Below, piece after piece: positions 19,256 to 28,967 of a stretch of DNA of 64,000 bases (its first letter is position 1; the number at the start of each line of letters is the position of its first letter). Both the position numbers and the translations under genes were made by a program. The stretch spans positions 62,001-126,000 of the forward strand of contig JAIPAM010000002.1 in NCBI GenBank assembly GCA_021740105.1, given 5' to 3'. The stretch is from Flavobacterium sp. GTDB lineage: Bacteria > Bacteroidota > Bacteroidia > Flavobacteriales > Flavobacteriaceae. The notes below the pieces were generated by a model. The model was not told the DNA's origin. It made no database searches and worked only from the letters and a program-made list of their open reading frames with translations.

Positions 19256-19822
19256 TTATTCTTTAACACGTTCCATGTAAGAACCTGTAGCAGTATCAAT
19301 TTTAATTTTATCTCCTTCATTAATAAATAAAGGAACATTTACTGAAGCGCCTGTTTCAACTTTCGCTGGCTTAGTTGCATTTGTAGCAGTATTACCTTTA
19401 ATCCCTGGCTCCGCATAAGTTACTTCCAATACAATTGAGGACGGCATATCCACAGATAATGGTAAATCTGTTTCTGTATTTATTTGAACCATCACAATTG
19501 TTCCCTCTTTTAATAAATCTGGAGCATCAAGAGTTTTTTTATCTAATGTAATTTGTTCATACGATTCAACATTCATAAAATGAAATTGATCTCCTTCAGC
19601 ATATAAATATTGAAATGAATGGGTCTCAACACGAACTTCTTCAATTTTATGACCTGCAGAAAATGTATTGTCCAAAACTTTTCCGTTTGATAAACTTCTC
19701 AATTTTGTTCTTACGAATGCTGGACCTTTTCCTGGTTTTACATGTAAAAATTCAATGATTTTATAAATATCATTATTGTATTTAATACATAATCCGTTTT
19801 TAATATCTGATGTAGATGCCAT
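19256..19822 (-). CDS. efp: translation elongation factor P
   Basis: 'KPGKGPAFVRTKLRSLSNGKVLDNTFSAGHKIE', 'GDKIKIDTATGSYMERVKE'. Confidence 0.97.
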   Translation of the reverse strand: MASTSDIKNGLCIKYNNDIYKIIEFLHVKPGKGPAFVRTKLRSLSNGKVLDNTFSAGHKIEEVRVETHSFQYLYAEGDQFHFMNVESYEQITLDKKTLDAPDLLKEGTIVMVQINTETDLPLSVDMPSSIVLEVTYAEPGIKGNTATNATKPAKVETGASVNVPLFINEGDKIKIDTATGSYMERVKE

Positions 19823-19875
19823 TTCTATTTTTATTTGTTAATTATTTATTGCTTATTTGATTTCAGTGTGATTAT

Positions 19876-20661
19876 TTAAAAATTTCCAGAATATCCTTTC
19901 ATAATACCTCTTGAAGAATTTCTGATAAAATCGATAATTTCATCTCTTTCTGGGGTCGCTTCCATTTCCGCTTCAATTATCCCAACAGCTTGAGTGGTAT
20001 TGTAATTTTTTTGATATAATGTTCTATAAATTTCTTGAATTTCTCTTATTTTTTCTGTTGTAAACCCTCTTCTTCGTAATCCTACAGAATTAATTCCAAC
20101 ATAGGAAAGTGGCTCTTTTGCAGCTTTAGTATAAGGCGGAACGTCTTTTCTTACTAGTGAACCGCCTGAAATCATCGCGTGATCACCAATATTAATAAAC
20201 TGATGAATTGCAGCTAAACCTCCAACAATAGCATAGTTCCCAACAGTAACGTGACCCGCAAGGGCTACACCATTAACTATTATAGCATTATCACCAATAT
20301 GACAATCGTGAGCAATGTGAGCCGTTGCCATTACCAAACAGTTATTTCCAAGGGTAGTTTGACCAGATGCAATTGTCCCTCTGTTAATTGTTACGCATTC
20401 ACGAATAGTACAATTATCCCCAATGATAGCTAAAGAATCTTCACCGCCAAATTTTAAATCTTGAGGTACTGCAGAAATTACTGCTCCTGGAAAAATGTTA
20501 CAATTTTTACCAATTCTAGCCCCTTCCATAATAGTTACATTGGATCCAATCCAAGTTCCATCTCCAATAACTACATTATTATGAATGGTTGTAAAGGGCT
20601 CTATAACTACGTTTTTTGCTATTTTGGCTCCAGGATGAACGTAAGCTAATGGTTGATTCAT
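19876..20661 (-). CDS. lpxA: acyl-ACP--UDP-N-acetylglucosamine O-acyltransferase
   Basis: 'AYVHPGAKIAKNVVIEPFTTI', 'INRGTIASGQTTLGNNCLVMATAHIAHDC'. Confidence 0.95.
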   Translation of the reverse strand: MNQPLAYVHPGAKIAKNVVIEPFTTIHNNVVIGDGTWIGSNVTIMEGARIGKNCNIFPGAVISAVPQDLKFGGEDSLAIIGDNCTIRECVTINRGTIASGQTTLGNNCLVMATAHIAHDCHIGDNAIIVNGVALAGHVTVGNYAIVGGLAAIHQFINIGDHAMISGGSLVRKDVPPYTKAAKEPLSYVGINSVGLRRRGFTTEKIREIQEIYRTLYQKNYNTTQAVGIIEAEMEATPERDEIIDFIRNSSRGIMKGYSGNF

Positions 20662-20714
20662 ATTCGTATATTTAATCGTTAACTGCTTAATTAGACTATT
20701 TACTAATTAAAATA

Positions 20715-22106
20715 TTATTGTTTTTTTGCAATTTGCGCCATTAATTCTGCCTCTGCAACTAATTTTCCGTTAGCGTAAGCATTGGCTTGCATATGACAAA
20801 TTCCTCTTCTTATAGGAGTAATTAATTCACATTTAAATAGTAAAGTATCTCCTGGTAAAACTTTATGCTTGAATTTAACATTATCAATTTTCATGAAATA
20901 AGTCAAATAGTTCTCTGGATCTGGAACGGTGCTTAAAACTAAAATACCTCCGGTTTGTGCCATTGCCTCAACAATGATTACTCCAGGCATTACCGGTGCT
21001 CCCGGAAAATGTCCAACGAAAAAACTCTCATTCATAGTCACATTTTTCATACCAACGATATGATTTTCTGACATTTCAACTATTCTATCTAGAAATAAAA
21101 AAGGAGGTCGATGAGGCAAAATATTCATTATTTTATGAATATCCATCAATGGCTCTAAATTTAAATCATAAGATGGAACATGATTTCGTTGCTCAATTTT
21201 AATTATTTTTGCCATTTTTTTAGCAAACTGAGTATTTACAAAATGTCCAGGTTTATTAGCAATAACCTTACCTTTAATTCTAGTTCCAATCAAGGCCAAA
21301 TCACCTATTACATCCAACAATTTATGTCTTGCAGCTTCATTTGGATAATGCAAAGTCAAATTATCTAATATCCCATTAGGTTTAACCGAAATTTTATCTT
21401 TTCCAAAAGCTTTCTTTAAATTCTCCATTGTGGTTTCTGAAATATCTTTGTCCACATATACGATAGCATTATTTAAATCCCCTCCTTTAATCAATCCATT
21501 ATTTAATAATGATTCTAATTCATGAAGAAAACTGAAGGTTCTAGACTCAGAAATTTCTTTTTTGAAATCAGATATACTTTTTAATGTTGCATTTTGTGTT
21601 CCTAATACTTTAGTTCCAAAATCTACCATAGTAGTAATTTGATACTCATCGCTAGGCATCACAATAATTTCACTTCCTGTAGATTCATCTATAAATGAAA
21701 TGATTTCTTTAACGGTGTAATAATTTCTATTCGCTTCTTGTTCAACAATTCCTGCAGTTTCAAGAGCTTCAACAAAATATTTTGAAGAACCATCCATAAT
21801 CGGAAGTTCAGACGAATCTAATTCTATAATCACATTATCTAAATCACAACCTATCAGAGCCGCTAATACGTGCTCAGGGGTTTGAATTTTAACTCCTAAT
21901 TTTTCTAAATTTGTACCTCGTTGCGTGTTTACTACATAATTAGCATCTGCTTCAATAACTGGAGAACCTTCCAAATCAATTCTAACAAAAGAAAAACCGC
22001 TGTTGATTGGTGCTGGTTTAAAAGTCATTTTCACTTCTTTCCCAGTATGTAATCCTACTCCATTGAGTGAAATCTCTTTGCCAATTGTATTTTGTTTAAC
22101 CGTCAT
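20715..22106 (-). CDS. lpxC-fabZ: bifunctional LpxC deacetylase / FabZ dehydratase
   Basis: N-terminal 'GVGLHTGKEV', 'TPEHVLAALIGCDLDNVIIELD'; C-terminal 'ILPHRPPFLFLDRI', 'GHFPGAPVMPGV'. Confidence 0.95.
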   Translation of the reverse strand: MTVKQNTIGKEISLNGVGLHTGKEVKMTFKPAPINSGFSFVRIDLEGSPVIEADANYVVNTQRGTNLEKLGVKIQTPEHVLAALIGCDLDNVIIELDSSELPIMDGSSKYFVEALETAGIVEQEANRNYYTVKEIISFIDESTGSEIIVMPSDEYQITTMVDFGTKVLGTQNATLKSISDFKKEISESRTFSFLHELESLLNNGLIKGGDLNNAIVYVDKDISETTMENLKKAFGKDKISVKPNGILDNLTLHYPNEAARHKLLDVIGDLALIGTRIKGKVIANKPGHFVNTQFAKKMAKIIKIEQRNHVPSYDLNLEPLMDIHKIMNILPHRPPFLFLDRIVEMSENHIVGMKNVTMNESFFVGHFPGAPVMPGVIIVEAMAQTGGILVLSTVPDPENYLTYFMKIDNVKFKHKVLPGDTLLFKCELITPIRRGICHMQANAYANGKLVAEAELMAQIAKKQ

Positions 22107-22114
22107 TTTGTAAC

Positions 22115-23134
22115 TTATTTACTGTTTGTTTTTAATTTTTCTACCTCCTCAACAATTGTTGGTAAATTTTTAAAATGAACATATGATTTATAATACTCTT
22201 TATAAGACATTGCTGGATTTCCTTGGAGCACTTCCCCATCTTTTACACTTTTTGTAACTCCCGTTTTCCCTTGAATACGAACGTTATTTCCAACCGTAAT
22301 ATGTCCAGCAAATCCCACTTGTCCGCCAATCATGCAATTATTTCCAATTTTTGTAGAACCTGCAATTCCTGTTTGAGCAGCAATTACTGTATTTTCGCCA
22401 ATTTCAACATTATGACCCACTTGAATTTGGTTGTCAAGCTTTACTCCTTTTCTAATAATTGTGGATCCCATTGTGGCTCTATCGATTGTTGTTCCAGATC
22501 CAATATTTACGTTATCTTCAATTATCAAATTACCAATTTGTGGTATTTTGCTAAAAGTACCATCTGGATTGGGAGCAAAACCAAAACCATCACCACCTAA
22601 GACTGCTCCAGAATGAACGGATACATTGTTTCCAATTTCTGTTTCTGAAAAAACTTTTGCACCAGCAAAAATAGTAACATTATCACCAATCACAACATTA
22701 TCGCCAATAAAACAATTAGGATGAATTTTTACATTATCACCCATCGTCACATTATTTCCAATATAGGCAAAACTTCCTAAATAAAAATTGGTGCCATACT
22801 TAACATTTTCTAAAAGTACTGAAGGTTGCTCAATACCTACTTTGTTGGATTTTGATTGGTGGTAAAATTCTAGTAATTTAGAAAAGGATAGATAAGCATC
22901 ATCCACTTTAATTAAGGTAGTACTGATTTCTCCTTCCGGAATAAAGGTTTTATTTACAATGGTAATTGTAGCTTGAGTAGAATAAATGTAGTTGTTGTAT
23001 TTTTTATTGGATAAAAAAGTCAATGACCCATCAGTCCCTTCTTCAATTTTTGACAACTTAGACACTTCAGCGTTTGGATTTCCAACAACTTCTCCATCTA
23101 AAATCCCCGCTATTTGTTCTGCTGTAAATTTCAT
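22115..23134 (-). CDS. lpxD: UDP-3-O-(3-hydroxyacyl)glucosamine N-acyltransferase
   Basis: Hexapeptide repeats, 'GGDGFGFAPNPDGTFSKIPQIG', 'IDRATMGSTIIRKGVKLDNQIQVGHNV'. Confidence 0.95.
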   Translation of the reverse strand: MKFTAEQIAGILDGEVVGNPNAEVSKLSKIEEGTDGSLTFLSNKKYNNYIYSTQATITIVNKTFIPEGEISTTLIKVDDAYLSFSKLLEFYHQSKSNKVGIEQPSVLLENVKYGTNFYLGSFAYIGNNVTMGDNVKIHPNCFIGDNVVIGDNVTIFAGAKVFSETEIGNNVSVHSGAVLGGDGFGFAPNPDGTFSKIPQIGNLIIEDNVNIGSGTTIDRATMGSTIIRKGVKLDNQIQVGHNVEIGENTVIAAQTGIAGSTKIGNNCMIGGQVGFAGHITVGNNVRIQGKTGVTKSVKDGEVLQGNPAMSYKEYYKSYVHFKNLPTIVEEVEKLKTNSK

Positions 23135-23255
23135 CTTTTTCGAATTATTTTTTAATTAGATTTAGATAAAACTGAATATTTGAAGCTCTTTTGATCATAG
23201 TTATTTGTTGGCTTTTTAAAACTTTACAAAAATATAAAAAAATAGTAATTATTAT

Positions 23256-24491
23256 TTAACTTTTTGTAAGTAGTTTTGGAAAACAAAGGTAGTATTTTGT
23301 AACCTCTTTTGAAATTGATTTTAAATTGAGTTGATCAGAAGCTTCTACAACATCTTCAACTGTATTGTCTTTTTTTAGGATTCTAATTGGTTCTGCTTGA
23401 ACACTATAAGCCTGATTTTTAATTTTTCCCTTAAAAATAAAATAATTGGAATCTTGAATTGAAATTTGATTATTGTTTGAAAAGGCCAATTGAAGTGAAT
23501 CCAAATCAGTTTTAGAGAATTTTTCTTTACTCAATTTTATTTTCAATAAATCCCTGTTAATGATCATTTTACTCAAATGACTTAGTATAAAATCGTCCAC
23601 ATTTATCCAAGATTTTAGAGCGCTTATGATATCAAAATCGTCTAAATTAGAAAATTTATCCAAGGTATAGTTATCAAATGAAGCCAACTCGATTTTGTTT
23701 TTCATAAAATAAAGAAGGGGCTCACTGCAACTCAATACAATTCCTTTTTGGATTAATTCTTTTGCTCTTTTTAGCACTTTAGTTAATATCAACTCAGCCA
23801 CTAAACTCGTTTTATGAAAATAGACTTGCCAATACATTAATCGCCTTGCCATTAAGAATTTTTCTACCGAATAAATTCCTTTTTCTTCAATCACCAATTG
23901 ATCATTCACCACCGTCATCATCTGTATTAATCGATCGGAACTTATATTTCCTTCTGCTACACCTGAATAAAAACTGTCTCTTTTTAAATAATCCATTCGA
24001 TCCATGTCTAGTTGACTAGAAATCAATTGGAGCATAAATTTTCGATGATAATCACCTTTAAATATTTGAATCGCTAAACTTAATTTACCATCAAATTCTT
24101 CATTCAATTTATTCATGAACAATAATGAAATCGACTCGTGGTTTACAGCTTCAACGATGCTGTGCTCCATAGCATGTGAAAATGGTCCATGTCCGATATC
24201 ATGTAATAAAATAGCAACAAGTAAAGCATTTTCTTCCTCATCAGAAATAGAAACTCCTTTAAATCGAAGTACTTCAATGGCTTTTTGCATGATATGCATG
24301 CAACCTAAAGCATGATGAAAACGAGTATGATGTGCACCAGGATAAACTAAATATGATAAACCCATTTGCGAAATTCTACGCAAACGTTGAAAATACGGAT
24401 GTTGAATTAAATCGTAAATAAATGGATTTGGGATAGAAATAAACCCATAAATTGGATCGTTTAAAATTTTTAATTTATTGATTTGATTCAC
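23256..24491 (-). CDS. HD domain phosphohydrolase
   Basis: 'HTRFHHALGCMHIM', 'LLHDIGHGPFSHAMEH'. Confidence 0.9.
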   Translation of the reverse strand: MNQINKLKILNDPIYGFISIPNPFIYDLIQHPYFQRLRRISQMGLSYLVYPGAHHTRFHHALGCMHIMQKAIEVLRFKGVSISDEEENALLVAILLHDIGHGPFSHAMEHSIVEAVNHESISLLFMNKLNEEFDGKLSLAIQIFKGDYHRKFMLQLISSQLDMDRMDYLKRDSFYSGVAEGNISSDRLIQMMTVVNDQLVIEEKGIYSVEKFLMARRLMYWQVYFHKTSLVAELILTKVLKRAKELIQKGIVLSCSEPLLYFMKNKIELASFDNYTLDKFSNLDDFDIISALKSWINVDDFILSHLSKMIINRDLLKIKLSKEKFSKTDLDSLQLAFSNNNQISIQDSNYFIFKGKIKNQAYSVQAEPIRILKKDNTVEDVVEASDQLNLKSISKEVTKYYLCFPKLLTKS

Positions 24492-24562
24492 TTTCTATTT
24501 GGGTTTTGTTCTGCAAATATAAACAATTATCACTTTTTTTGAATTGCAATTTTAACAAAAAA

Positions 24563-24585
24563 AAGACCGCACAAGGTACGGTCTT
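24563..24585 (-). terminator. intrinsic terminator of M13 peptidase gene
   Basis: Minus strand AAGACCG-TACCTTGTG-CGGTCTTTTTTTT. Confidence 0.8.
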
Positions 24586-24603
24586 AAATTATTGCATTTT
24601 GTT

Positions 24604-26631
24604 TTACCAAATTACAACTCTTAGAGAATCGGGTTGGTACATTTTGTTTCCTGGCTTTACATTAAAAGCTTTGTAAAATTCTGGTATGTTACTCAATGGA
24701 CCATTAATTCTGAAGTGAGCTGGAGCATGTACGTCGGTCATAATTTGTGAGGCCAAAGCTTCGTCTTTAATATTTACCATCCATGCGTAACCGTAAGCAA
24801 GGAAAAATCGTTGATCCGGAGTAAGATTACTAATTTTCTCTTTGTTTTTGTATTGTGCCGTTTTCTTGAAAGCTTCATAACCCATCACTACACCACCTAA
24901 ATCGGCAATGTTTTCTCCTTGAGTAGCCTCACCGTTGATGTGTTTATTTCCTAAAACAGTGTATTTATTAAATTGAGAAACGATCAATTTTGTTTTTGCT
25001 TGAAATTTTTTCAAATCTTCCGGTGTCCACCAATTGTTCAAGTTTCCTTTTTCGTCATATTGACTTCCTTGATCATCAAAACCATGGGTAATTTCATGAC
25101 CAAAAGTAGATCCGCCAATTATTCCATATAAAATAGCATCGTCAGGCATTCTGCCTTCATAACCAGGAACGATAATATTACAAGCAGGGACAACAATTTC
25201 GTTATTACTTGGGTTATAATAAGCGTTGTAAGTTTGTGGATTCATACTCCATTCCGTTCTGTCTACCGGTTTACCATATTTATTTACCATGTCTTTGTAG
25301 CCCCAAATATTCGCTTGAATTACATTTCCACAATACGATTTTCTGTCTATTTTCATTGAGCTCATATCTTTCCATTTATCAGGATAGCCCACTTTCATTA
25401 CAATTTTACTCAGTTTATTTAGCGCTTTTACCTTAGTTGCTTCGCTCATCCAATCTAATTTTTTGATATGTTCAGCATAAACATCGCGAATGTTATTTCC
25501 AATTTCTAATAATTTCTCTTTGGAACCTTTCGGCAAATATTCTGCAACATATACTTGCCCAATTAACTCACCAAGGTAATTATCGGTTTGTCCCACTACT
25601 CTTTTCCATCTTGGTTTTTGTTTAGAAACACCATTCATTACAGTGGAATAAAATTTGAAATTTTGTTTTTCAATATCGCTGTTAAGGTAAGCTGCATAGG
25701 AATTTACTAAATCCCATTTTAAATAGGTTTTCCAATCTTGAATTGAATAACTTTTCACGAAGGTATTTAATGCTTTATAGAATTCAGGTTGTCCAACAAT
25801 TACTGAATCGGCTTTAGCAACGCCCATAACCGGAAAGACAGAATTCCAATTAATATTTGGAGTGCTTTTTCCTAAACTAGCAACGGTCATTTTATTGTAA
25901 TTCTTAATTGGATCGCGAAGGTCTTCTAATTTTCTTGAGGCTTTTGCCAAATCTGTTTCCAATTTCATTATTGCAGGTGCACTATCTTCTTTTTCACCAA
26001 TGAATTTCATCATTGCTTTCAAGTGCTTTACATATTCCGTTCTAATTTTTACGGTTTGTTCATCTGTATTGAAATAGTAATCACGATTTCCAAGTCCTAG
26101 TCCGCCTTGACCTAGGAATAAAGCGTATTTTGTACTGATTTTATCATCTTGGCCAATGTAAAATGAAAAGGCTGGACTTGCGCCAATAGTATGAAGGTGT
26201 GCAATTGAGTTAACTAATGAAGGAACATCTTTGATTGCATCAATTTTAGCAAATTCCGATTTCAAAGGCGAAATTCCAACTTTATTGATTGCAATAGAAT
26301 CCATTCCAGAAGCATAAAAGTCTCCAATTTTTTGTTTGTTGCTTCCTTCTTGAGCTGATTCATCTAGAGCTGATTTTTCACAAATTTGCTTGATTTGATT
26401 GTTAATGGTATCCGCAATAGTGCGGAAAATTCCATTGCTTTGTTCTGTAGATGGAATTGGATTGTTTTTAAACCAAGCACCATTGGCATATTTAAAAAAG
26501 TCGTCAGCAGGATTAACCATCGTATCACGATTGGTAACCAATGGGTCTGACAATTCAACTTCTTTTTTATTGCAGCTTAAAAAATTGAAGCTTGCAACGA
26601 CCAATATTAATAGTATTCTTGAATTTTTCAT
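24604..26631 (-). CDS. M13 family metallopeptidase (PepO/neprilysin-like) lipoprotein
   Basis: 'GSTFGHEITHGFDDQGSQYD', 'GENIADLGGV'; lipobox 'LVVASFNFLSC'. Confidence 0.93.
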   Translation of the reverse strand: MKNSRILLILVVASFNFLSCNKKEVELSDPLVTNRDTMVNPADDFFKYANGAWFKNNPIPSTEQSNGIFRTIADTINNQIKQICEKSALDESAQEGSNKQKIGDFYASGMDSIAINKVGISPLKSEFAKIDAIKDVPSLVNSIAHLHTIGASPAFSFYIGQDDKISTKYALFLGQGGLGLGNRDYYFNTDEQTVKIRTEYVKHLKAMMKFIGEKEDSAPAIMKLETDLAKASRKLEDLRDPIKNYNKMTVASLGKSTPNINWNSVFPVMGVAKADSVIVGQPEFYKALNTFVKSYSIQDWKTYLKWDLVNSYAAYLNSDIEKQNFKFYSTVMNGVSKQKPRWKRVVGQTDNYLGELIGQVYVAEYLPKGSKEKLLEIGNNIRDVYAEHIKKLDWMSEATKVKALNKLSKIVMKVGYPDKWKDMSSMKIDRKSYCGNVIQANIWGYKDMVNKYGKPVDRTEWSMNPQTYNAYYNPSNNEIVVPACNIIVPGYEGRMPDDAILYGIIGGSTFGHEITHGFDDQGSQYDEKGNLNNWWTPEDLKKFQAKTKLIVSQFNKYTVLGNKHINGEATQGENIADLGGVVMGYEAFKKTAQYKNKEKISNLTPDQRFFLAYGYAWMVNIKDEALASQIMTDVHAPAHFRINGPLSNIPEFYKAFNVKPGNKMYQPDSLRVVIW

Positions 26632-26764
26632 AAGGCTACATCTTTAGTTTTTTAGAACTTCAAATTTAGACATTAAAATTGGATTGAAAAAAAATTATAA
26701 AAGACAATAGGAATAGGGAAATATGGTAATGCAATAATTACCATGATCGAAACGAAACGTTTTT

Positions 26765-26832
26765 AGCCCTGATTGCAGAGGAACTCCCACGCTTTTTAGC
26801 GTGGAGTGGAACGGAAAGCAGGAAAAAGCTCC
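26765..26832 (+). ncRNA. candidate structured RNA element, copy 2 (5' of porX)
   Basis: AGCCCTGATTGCAGAGGAACTCCCACGCTTTTTAGCGTGGAGTGGAACGGAAAGCAGGAAAAAGCTCC; 10-bp hairpin with one bulged C, outer pairing AGC/GCT and CCTG/CAGG. Confidence 0.65.
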
Positions 26833-26925
26833 AAAAAAAATTACAATAAATTTAAGAAGTTAGCGTTGAAAAAGTGTTAATTTGCTGCATTATTTTTAAT
26901 AGATAATTGAACTAAAAAAAGCGAG

Positions 26926-28479
26926 ATGGATAAGATCAAAATACTTTGGGTTGACGATGAAATTGAATTATTAAAGCCACACATTTTATTTTTGGAAATG
27001 AAGAATTACCAGGTTACAAGTTGTAATAATGGTCGTGATGCTATTGAAATTTTTGAAGAAGGCGATTTCGATATTGTTTTTTTAGATGAAAATATGCCTG
27101 GAATGAGCGGTTTGGAAACCTTATCGGAAATGAAGGAGAAAAAGTCGGCAACTCCAATGATTATGATCACTAAGAGTGAGGAAGAATACATAATGGAGGA
27201 AGCAATTGGATCTAAAATTGCCGATTATTTGATTAAGCCAGTAAATCCAAATCAGATATTATTGAGTTTGAAAAAGAATTTGGATCATTCGAGGTTGATA
27301 TCACAAAAAACAACCATGGACTATCAAAAGGAATTTAGAAAAATTGCGATGGATATGGCAATGGTGAATTCACATGAAGATTGGATTGAGTTGTATAAAA
27401 AATTGATTTTTTGGGAATTAGAGTTAGAAGACATCAATGATCACGGGATGATACAGATTTTAGAGTCTCAAAAAGTAGAAGCTAATTCTCAGTTTGGAAA
27501 ATTTATTGAACGAAATTATGAAGATTGGTACGAGCCAAAAGCGGATAAACCAATATTGTCTCATAACCTATTTCGAGAATTAGTGGTTCCGGAAATCACT
27601 AAAAAAGACAAGCCTATTTTGTTCGTGGTGATTGATAATTTGCGTTATGATCAATGGAAAGTCTTTGAAAGCGTTGTAAATAATCACTATAAATTGGAAA
27701 AAGAGGTTCCCTATTATGCTATTTTACCTACTGCAACTCAATATGCTAGAAATGCTATTTTCTCAGGATTAACGCCGCTTGAAATGGAAAAACAATTTCC
27801 TCAATATTGGAAAAACGATCCTGATGAAGGAGGGAAAAACTTATATGAAGCAGAGTTTTTAACTGCTCATTTGAAAAGATTGGGATTAAACATCAAACAA
27901 GATTACTTTAAAATTACCAATTTAGCTTCTGGAAAAAAATTAGTTGATAATTTCAAAACCTATAAAAATAATGACCTGGTAACGGTAGTATATAATTTTG
28001 TGGACATGCTTTCTCATGCAAAAACCGAAATGGATGTAGTTAAAGAATTGGCATCAGATGACAAAGCATATCGTTCTTTAACGCTGAGTTGGTTTAAGAA
28101 TTCGCCTTTGTTAGAAATCATTCAACAGGCTCAAAAATTAGGATTCAAATTGATAATTACAACCGATCACGGAACGATTAATGTTAAAAATCCATCGAAA
28201 GTAATAGGCGATAAAAATACCAGTTTGAACTTAAGATATAAAACTGGTAGGAGTTTGTCTTATGAAGATAAGGATGTTTACGCAGTTAAAGATCCAAGAA
28301 AAGTAGGATTACCTGCAATAAATATGAGCAGTTCTTATATTTTTGCAAAGAATGACAATTTCTTAGCTTATGTAAATAATTACAATCATTATGTGAGTTA
28401 TTATAGAAATACCTATCAGCATGGTGGAATTTCATTGGAAGAAATGATCATTCCGTTTTTAGTAATGAATCCTAAGTAA
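26926..28479 (+). CDS. porX: T9SS regulator PorX (response regulator fused to PglZ/alkaline-phosphatase-like domain)
   Basis: 'ILWVDDEIELLKPHI', 'IVFLDENMPGMSGLE', C-terminal 'FVVIDNLRYDQWKVFE', 'LIITTDHGTINVKNP'. Confidence 0.93.
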   Translation: MDKIKILWVDDEIELLKPHILFLEMKNYQVTSCNNGRDAIEIFEEGDFDIVFLDENMPGMSGLETLSEMKEKKSATPMIMITKSEEEYIMEEAIGSKIADYLIKPVNPNQILLSLKKNLDHSRLISQKTTMDYQKEFRKIAMDMAMVNSHEDWIELYKKLIFWELELEDINDHGMIQILESQKVEANSQFGKFIERNYEDWYEPKADKPILSHNLFRELVVPEITKKDKPILFVVIDNLRYDQWKVFESVVNNHYKLEKEVPYYAILPTATQYARNAIFSGLTPLEMEKQFPQYWKNDPDEGGKNLYEAEFLTAHLKRLGLNIKQDYFKITNLASGKKLVDNFKTYKNNDLVTVVYNFVDMLSHAKTEMDVVKELASDDKAYRSLTLSWFKNSPLLEIIQQAQKLGFKLIITTDHGTINVKNPSKVIGDKNTSLNLRYKTGRSLSYEDKDVYAVKDPRKVGLPAINMSSSYIFAKNDNFLAYVNNYNHYVSYYRNTYQHGGISLEEMIIPFLVMNPK

Positions 28480-28499
28480 TAATTGATAAAATAAATAAA

Positions 28500-28907
28500 A
28501 TGGAAGTTGTTTTTTCATTGGAAGAAATCGATAATGTTTCACAATTAATACTAGAACAAAGGCCAAATAAAGTAATTTTGTTTAATGGTAATATGGGTGT
28601 TGGGAAAACCACATTGATAAAATGCCTGAGTAAGAATTTAGGTGTAAATGGAAATACAAGTAGTCCAACCTTTTCTTTAGTTAATGAATACCAAACAAAT
28701 GATAATCAAATTGTTTACCATTTTGATTGTTATCGATTAAAAACGGAAGTCGAAGCTCTAGACATGGGAATTGATGACTATTTATATTCTGGAAATTGGT
28801 GTTTCATTGAATGGCCAGAAAAGATAGAAAGTTTGATTCCTGAAAAGTGCACCACTATAAATATTGAAATATTGCCCAATGGATTTAGAAAATTGATTTA
28901 TAAATAA
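28500..28907 (+). CDS. tsaE: tRNA threonylcarbamoyladenosine biosynthesis ATPase
   Basis: 'GNMGVGKTTLIKCL', 'SSPTFSLVNEY', 'HFDCYRL', 'FIEWPEKIE'. Confidence 0.95.
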   Translation: MEVVFSLEEIDNVSQLILEQRPNKVILFNGNMGVGKTTLIKCLSKNLGVNGNTSSPTFSLVNEYQTNDNQIVYHFDCYRLKTEVEALDMGIDDYLYSGNWCFIEWPEKIESLIPEKCTTINIEILPNGFRKLIYK

Positions 28908-28967
28908 TTTCGATAAATGATTATTTCACATAATTTTTTATAAATTTATATTTTAATTAACTAATCA

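Noticed and set aside
26926-28479. PglZ-type domain as part of a BREX-like defence system
   Set aside because: Fusion to a receiver domain and the neighbours tsaE/ald match PorX; no brxC, pglX or other BREX genes nearby.
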